Positions 7,152-8,199 of a DNA stretch of 8,199 bases are shown here, one piece after another (the first letter of the stretch is position 1; each line of letters opens with the position of its first letter). The DNA comes from Prolixibacteraceae bacterium (GTDB taxonomy: Bacteria > Bacteroidota > Bacteroidia > Bacteroidales > Prolixibacteraceae). The translations under genes were made by a program, and so were the position numbers. The stretch lies in assembly GCA_016931875.1 (NCBI GenBank), contig JAFGDX010000389.1, positions 1-8,199 of the forward strand. The letters are read 5' to 3'. Under the pieces are notes generated by a model that saw only the letters and a list, made by a program, of their open reading frames with translations, was not told the DNA's origin and did no database searches.

Positions 7152-7183
7152 TTGCCGAAATTTAGCCTTCCGGAGGCTGGCAA
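7152..7183. repeat. Two-part inverted repeat about 100 bases upstream of arr
   Basis: The inner arms AGCCT (7164-7168) and AGGCT (7174-7178) flank TCCGG. The outer arms TTGCC (7152-7156) and GGCAA (7179-7183) continue the stem across a one-sided bulge of seven bases. It is a G+C-rich island inside an A/T-rich gap. It could be an operator or a leader RNA hairpin controlling arr; nothing in the sequence decides between them. Confidence 0.4.
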
Positions 7184-7284
7184 AAACACATACAAATGTT
7201 CCTTAGTAAAACAACTTTCAATGACTGCCAAATGAACAAAACAAATAATCAGAACCTTATAACACAATAAAAATAACCCAGAAT

Positions 7285-7713
7285 ATGAAAAAGTTAACAA
7301 AGCCAGCGAACAATCGGAGCGAGGAAACATTCTACCATGGCACCAGGGCCGGTTTGAAAATGGGTGACCTGATTCAGCCCGGCTTTAATTCAAACTACGG
7401 CAAGCAAAAAAAAGCATCCTATGTGTATCTGACCGCAACAATGGATGCAGCGGTTTGGGGCGCAGAACTGGCCATTGGCAAAGGCCCTGGCAGAATTTAT
7501 ATTGTAGAACCGACAGGCCCGATTGAGGATGACCCCAACCTGACAGACAAAAAATTCCCCGGAAACCCAACAAAATCATACCGTTCCAGAAGCCCGCTTC
7601 GGGTAGTGGGCGAGGTTACTGATTGGCAGGGACACACTCCTGAACAACTCAAGGCCATGAAAGATCATCTGGAACGGCTGAAGCAACTTGGCATTGAAGC
7701 AATTGAGGACTAA
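7285..7713 (+). CDS. arr: Rifampin (rifamycin) ADP-ribosyltransferase, Arr family
   Basis: Arr transfers ADP-ribose from NAD+ to the ansa-chain C23 hydroxyl of rifamycins in the cytoplasm, inactivating them before they reach RNA polymerase. The 142-residue protein spans the whole family length without gaps. Landmarks in order are FYHGTRAGLKMGDL (His18), VYLTATMDAAVWGAEL (Tyr48), IYIVEPTGPIEDDPNLTDK (Asp83) and FPGNPTKSYRSRSPLR, then GEVTDWQGH. His18, Tyr48 and Asp83 correspond to His19, Tyr49 and Asp84 described for the mycobacterial enzyme, so it should be active. Only the first 14 or so residues are unlike the family. The ATG at 7285 has no Shine-Dalgarno. It stands alone: 400 bases from the upstream operon and 122 from the repressor downstream, which has its own promoter. 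Base composition is not clearly different from neighbouring genes. Whether it confers resistance depends on expression. Confidence 0.96.
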   Translation: MKKLTKPANNRSEETFYHGTRAGLKMGDLIQPGFNSNYGKQKKASYVYLTATMDAAVWGAELAIGKGPGRIYIVEPTGPIEDDPNLTDKKFPGNPTKSYRSRSPLRVVGEVTDWQGHTPEQLKAMKDHLERLKQLGIEAIED

Positions 7714-7785
7714 TGTCATATCAATTGTAAATACCGGAACTGTGAGGAAGCAATTTTTGCGGGATACAAAAAAGTTGCTAAAAAA

Positions 7786-7817
7786 TTTGCGTAGTTAAAT
7801 GACTACATATATATTTG
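7786..7817 (+). promoter_or_regulatory. Bacteroidota-type promoter of the ArsR-family repressor gene
   Basis: TTTG (7786-7789) and TATATTTG (7810-7817) match the phylum's -33 and -7 consensus (TTTG / TAnnTTTG) without mismatch, separated by 20 bases. Transcription would start only some 10-15 bases before the ATG at 7836, giving a very short leader. The first operator box fills most of the spacer and the second begins at the last base of the -7 element. Confidence 0.8.
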
Positions 7818-7832
7818 TAGTCAAATAACTAC
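7791..7832 (+). promoter_or_regulatory. Two-box operator for the ArsR-family repressor
   Basis: GTAGTTAAATGACTAC (7791-7806) and GTAGTCAAATAACTAC (7817-7832) agree at 14 of 16 positions and fit GTAGTYAAATRACTAC. Each is an inverted repeat with five-base arms GTAGT/ACTAC. Their centres are 26 bases apart, about two and a half helical turns. Box one lies between the -33 and -7 elements and box two covers the expected transcription start, ending three bases before the ATG. This is the placement of an autorepressor site; that the downstream protein binds it is inferred. Confidence 0.75.
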
Positions 7833-7835
7833 ACA

Positions 7836-8162
7836 ATGAATTTAAGACGAGATGTTTTTCAGGCCATCGCCGATCCCACAAGAAGGGCTATCCTTCTTCT
7901 TTTAACGGCTTCACAATCCATGACCGCCGGCGCCATTGCATCAAACTTTGATACTGCAAGGCCCACAGTATCAAAGCACCTGCAAATACTTACTGAATGC
8001 GAATTGCTCGAACAGGAGCAAAATGGCAGGGAAATCCACTATCACTTAAATCCGCAAAAAATAAAAGAAATTGCCGATTTTATTGAACCCTTCCGGAAAT
8101 ATTGGGACGACCGGTTTAACAAACTGGAATCCATCATGAAAAATTACCAATCAAACAAATAA
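7836..8162 (+). CDS. ArsR/SmtB-family winged-helix transcriptional repressor
   Basis: The 108-residue protein is a compact winged helix. The N-terminal [16 protein letters not shown] (8-23) is the classic ArsR-family opening. A helix-turn-helix follows (about 30-53) with recognition helix [11 protein letters not shown] (42-52), then the wing [12 protein letters not shown] (62-73) and a C-terminal helix containing a Tyr-Trp pair. The metal-binding ELCVCD motif is missing and Cys55 is the only cysteine, so it is unlikely to sense metals. It resembles the non-metal ArsR group commonly paired with SRPBCC/AHSA1 genes. The start at 7836 is three bases from an operator box and close to the predicted transcription start, so the leader is very short. 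The next cistron begins seven bases after the stop, implying an operon. It probably represses itself and that gene; the inducer is unknown. Confidence 0.92.
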   Translation: MNLRRDVFQAIADPTRRAILLLLTASQSMTAGAIASNFDTARPTVSKHLQILTECELLEQEQNGREIHYHLNPQKIKEIADFIEPFRKYWDDRFNKLESIMKNYQSNK

Positions 8163-8169
8163 AAATAAT

Positions 8170-8199
8170 ATGGAACGAAAAACAAAAGTACATGCCGAA
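8170..8199 (+). CDS. Start of a second cistron, probably SRPBCC/AHSA1-family protein (first 10 codons)
   Basis: An ATG at 8170, seven bases after the repressor stop, opens a frame reading MERKTKVHAE to the window edge. ArsR-type repressors of this kind are very often followed by an SRPBCC (START-like, AHSA1) gene whose product starts with a similar Lys-rich segment. The family call therefore rests mostly on context and on a short N-terminal resemblance; ten residues are not enough to prove it. It would be co-transcribed from the promoter at 7786-7817. Confidence 0.5.
   Translation, partial: MERKTKVHAE

Larger units (their letters stand above)
6885..7284. other. 400-base intergenic region upstream of arr
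   Basis: No convincing gene is seen. A 48-codon plus-strand frame (6906-7052) has no recognisable features. The region becomes strongly A/T-rich from about 6960 on. Its notable contents are three inverted repeats listed separately (7010-7027, 7045-7068, 7152-7183). No TTTG/TAnnTTTG promoter was found within 200 bases of the arr start, so the arr promoter is not identified. Confidence 0.6.

Noticed and set aside
7121..7330. A 69-codon minus-strand frame overlapping the arr start
   Set aside because: It is hydrophobic and Cys-rich by composition only, overlaps a certain gene, and shows no family resemblance.
7285..7713. arr as a mobile gene cassette
   Set aside because: I see no attC-like element, integrase, transposase or flanking direct repeats, and no clear compositional jump.
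7836..8162. Metal-responsive (arsenic, zinc or cadmium) function for the ArsR-type repressor
   Set aside because: The ELCVCD motif and paired cysteines are absent and only one cysteine is present; no metal transporter or arsenic gene is nearby.

Overview
The window looks like chromosomal DNA from a member of the Bacteroidota. Three things point there. A gene at the left edge has the hybrid two-component sensor architecture typical of that phylum (two seven-bladed propellers, Y_Y_Y domain, histidine kinase). Most starts lack a Shine-Dalgarno and sit behind A/T-rich leaders. One promoter matches the Bacteroidota consensus TTTG / TAnnTTTG almost perfectly. I cannot place it to genus.

Layout, left to right. 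Positions 1-3069 (minus strand) hold the N-terminal 1023 codons of the sensor kinase, which runs off the left edge inside its ATPase domain. A divergent A/T-rich gap (3070-3455) separates it from a plus-strand gene for an exported 1-Cys peroxiredoxin (3456-4199), which ends in a clear intrinsic terminator. After a structured gap (4200-4557) comes a two-gene operon: a GT39-type membrane glycosyltransferase (4558-6078) overlapping by one base a stand-alone E2-type acyltransferase catalytic domain (6078-6884). A 400-base gap with several palindromes precedes arr, a rifampin ADP-ribosyltransferase (7285-7713). The right end holds a small ArsR-type repressor (7836-8162) with a duplicated operator built into its promoter, and the first ten codons of a second cistron (8170 onward), probably an SRPBCC/AHSA1-family protein.

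How the parts relate. The sensor kinase and peroxiredoxin are divergent, with no evident shared function. The glycosyltransferase and acyltransferase are almost certainly co-translated and may act on one cell-envelope product, but the substrate is unknown. arr and the ArsR/SRPBCC unit are neighbours on the same strand, but the repressor has its own promoter, so they need not be co-regulated. I see no tRNA, rRNA, CRISPR array, insertion sequence or phage gene. No new multi-gene system is demonstrated. The best leads are the glycosyltransferase-acyltransferase pair, the palindromes in front of arr, the two-box repressor operator, and a tiny leader ORF before the peroxiredoxin.
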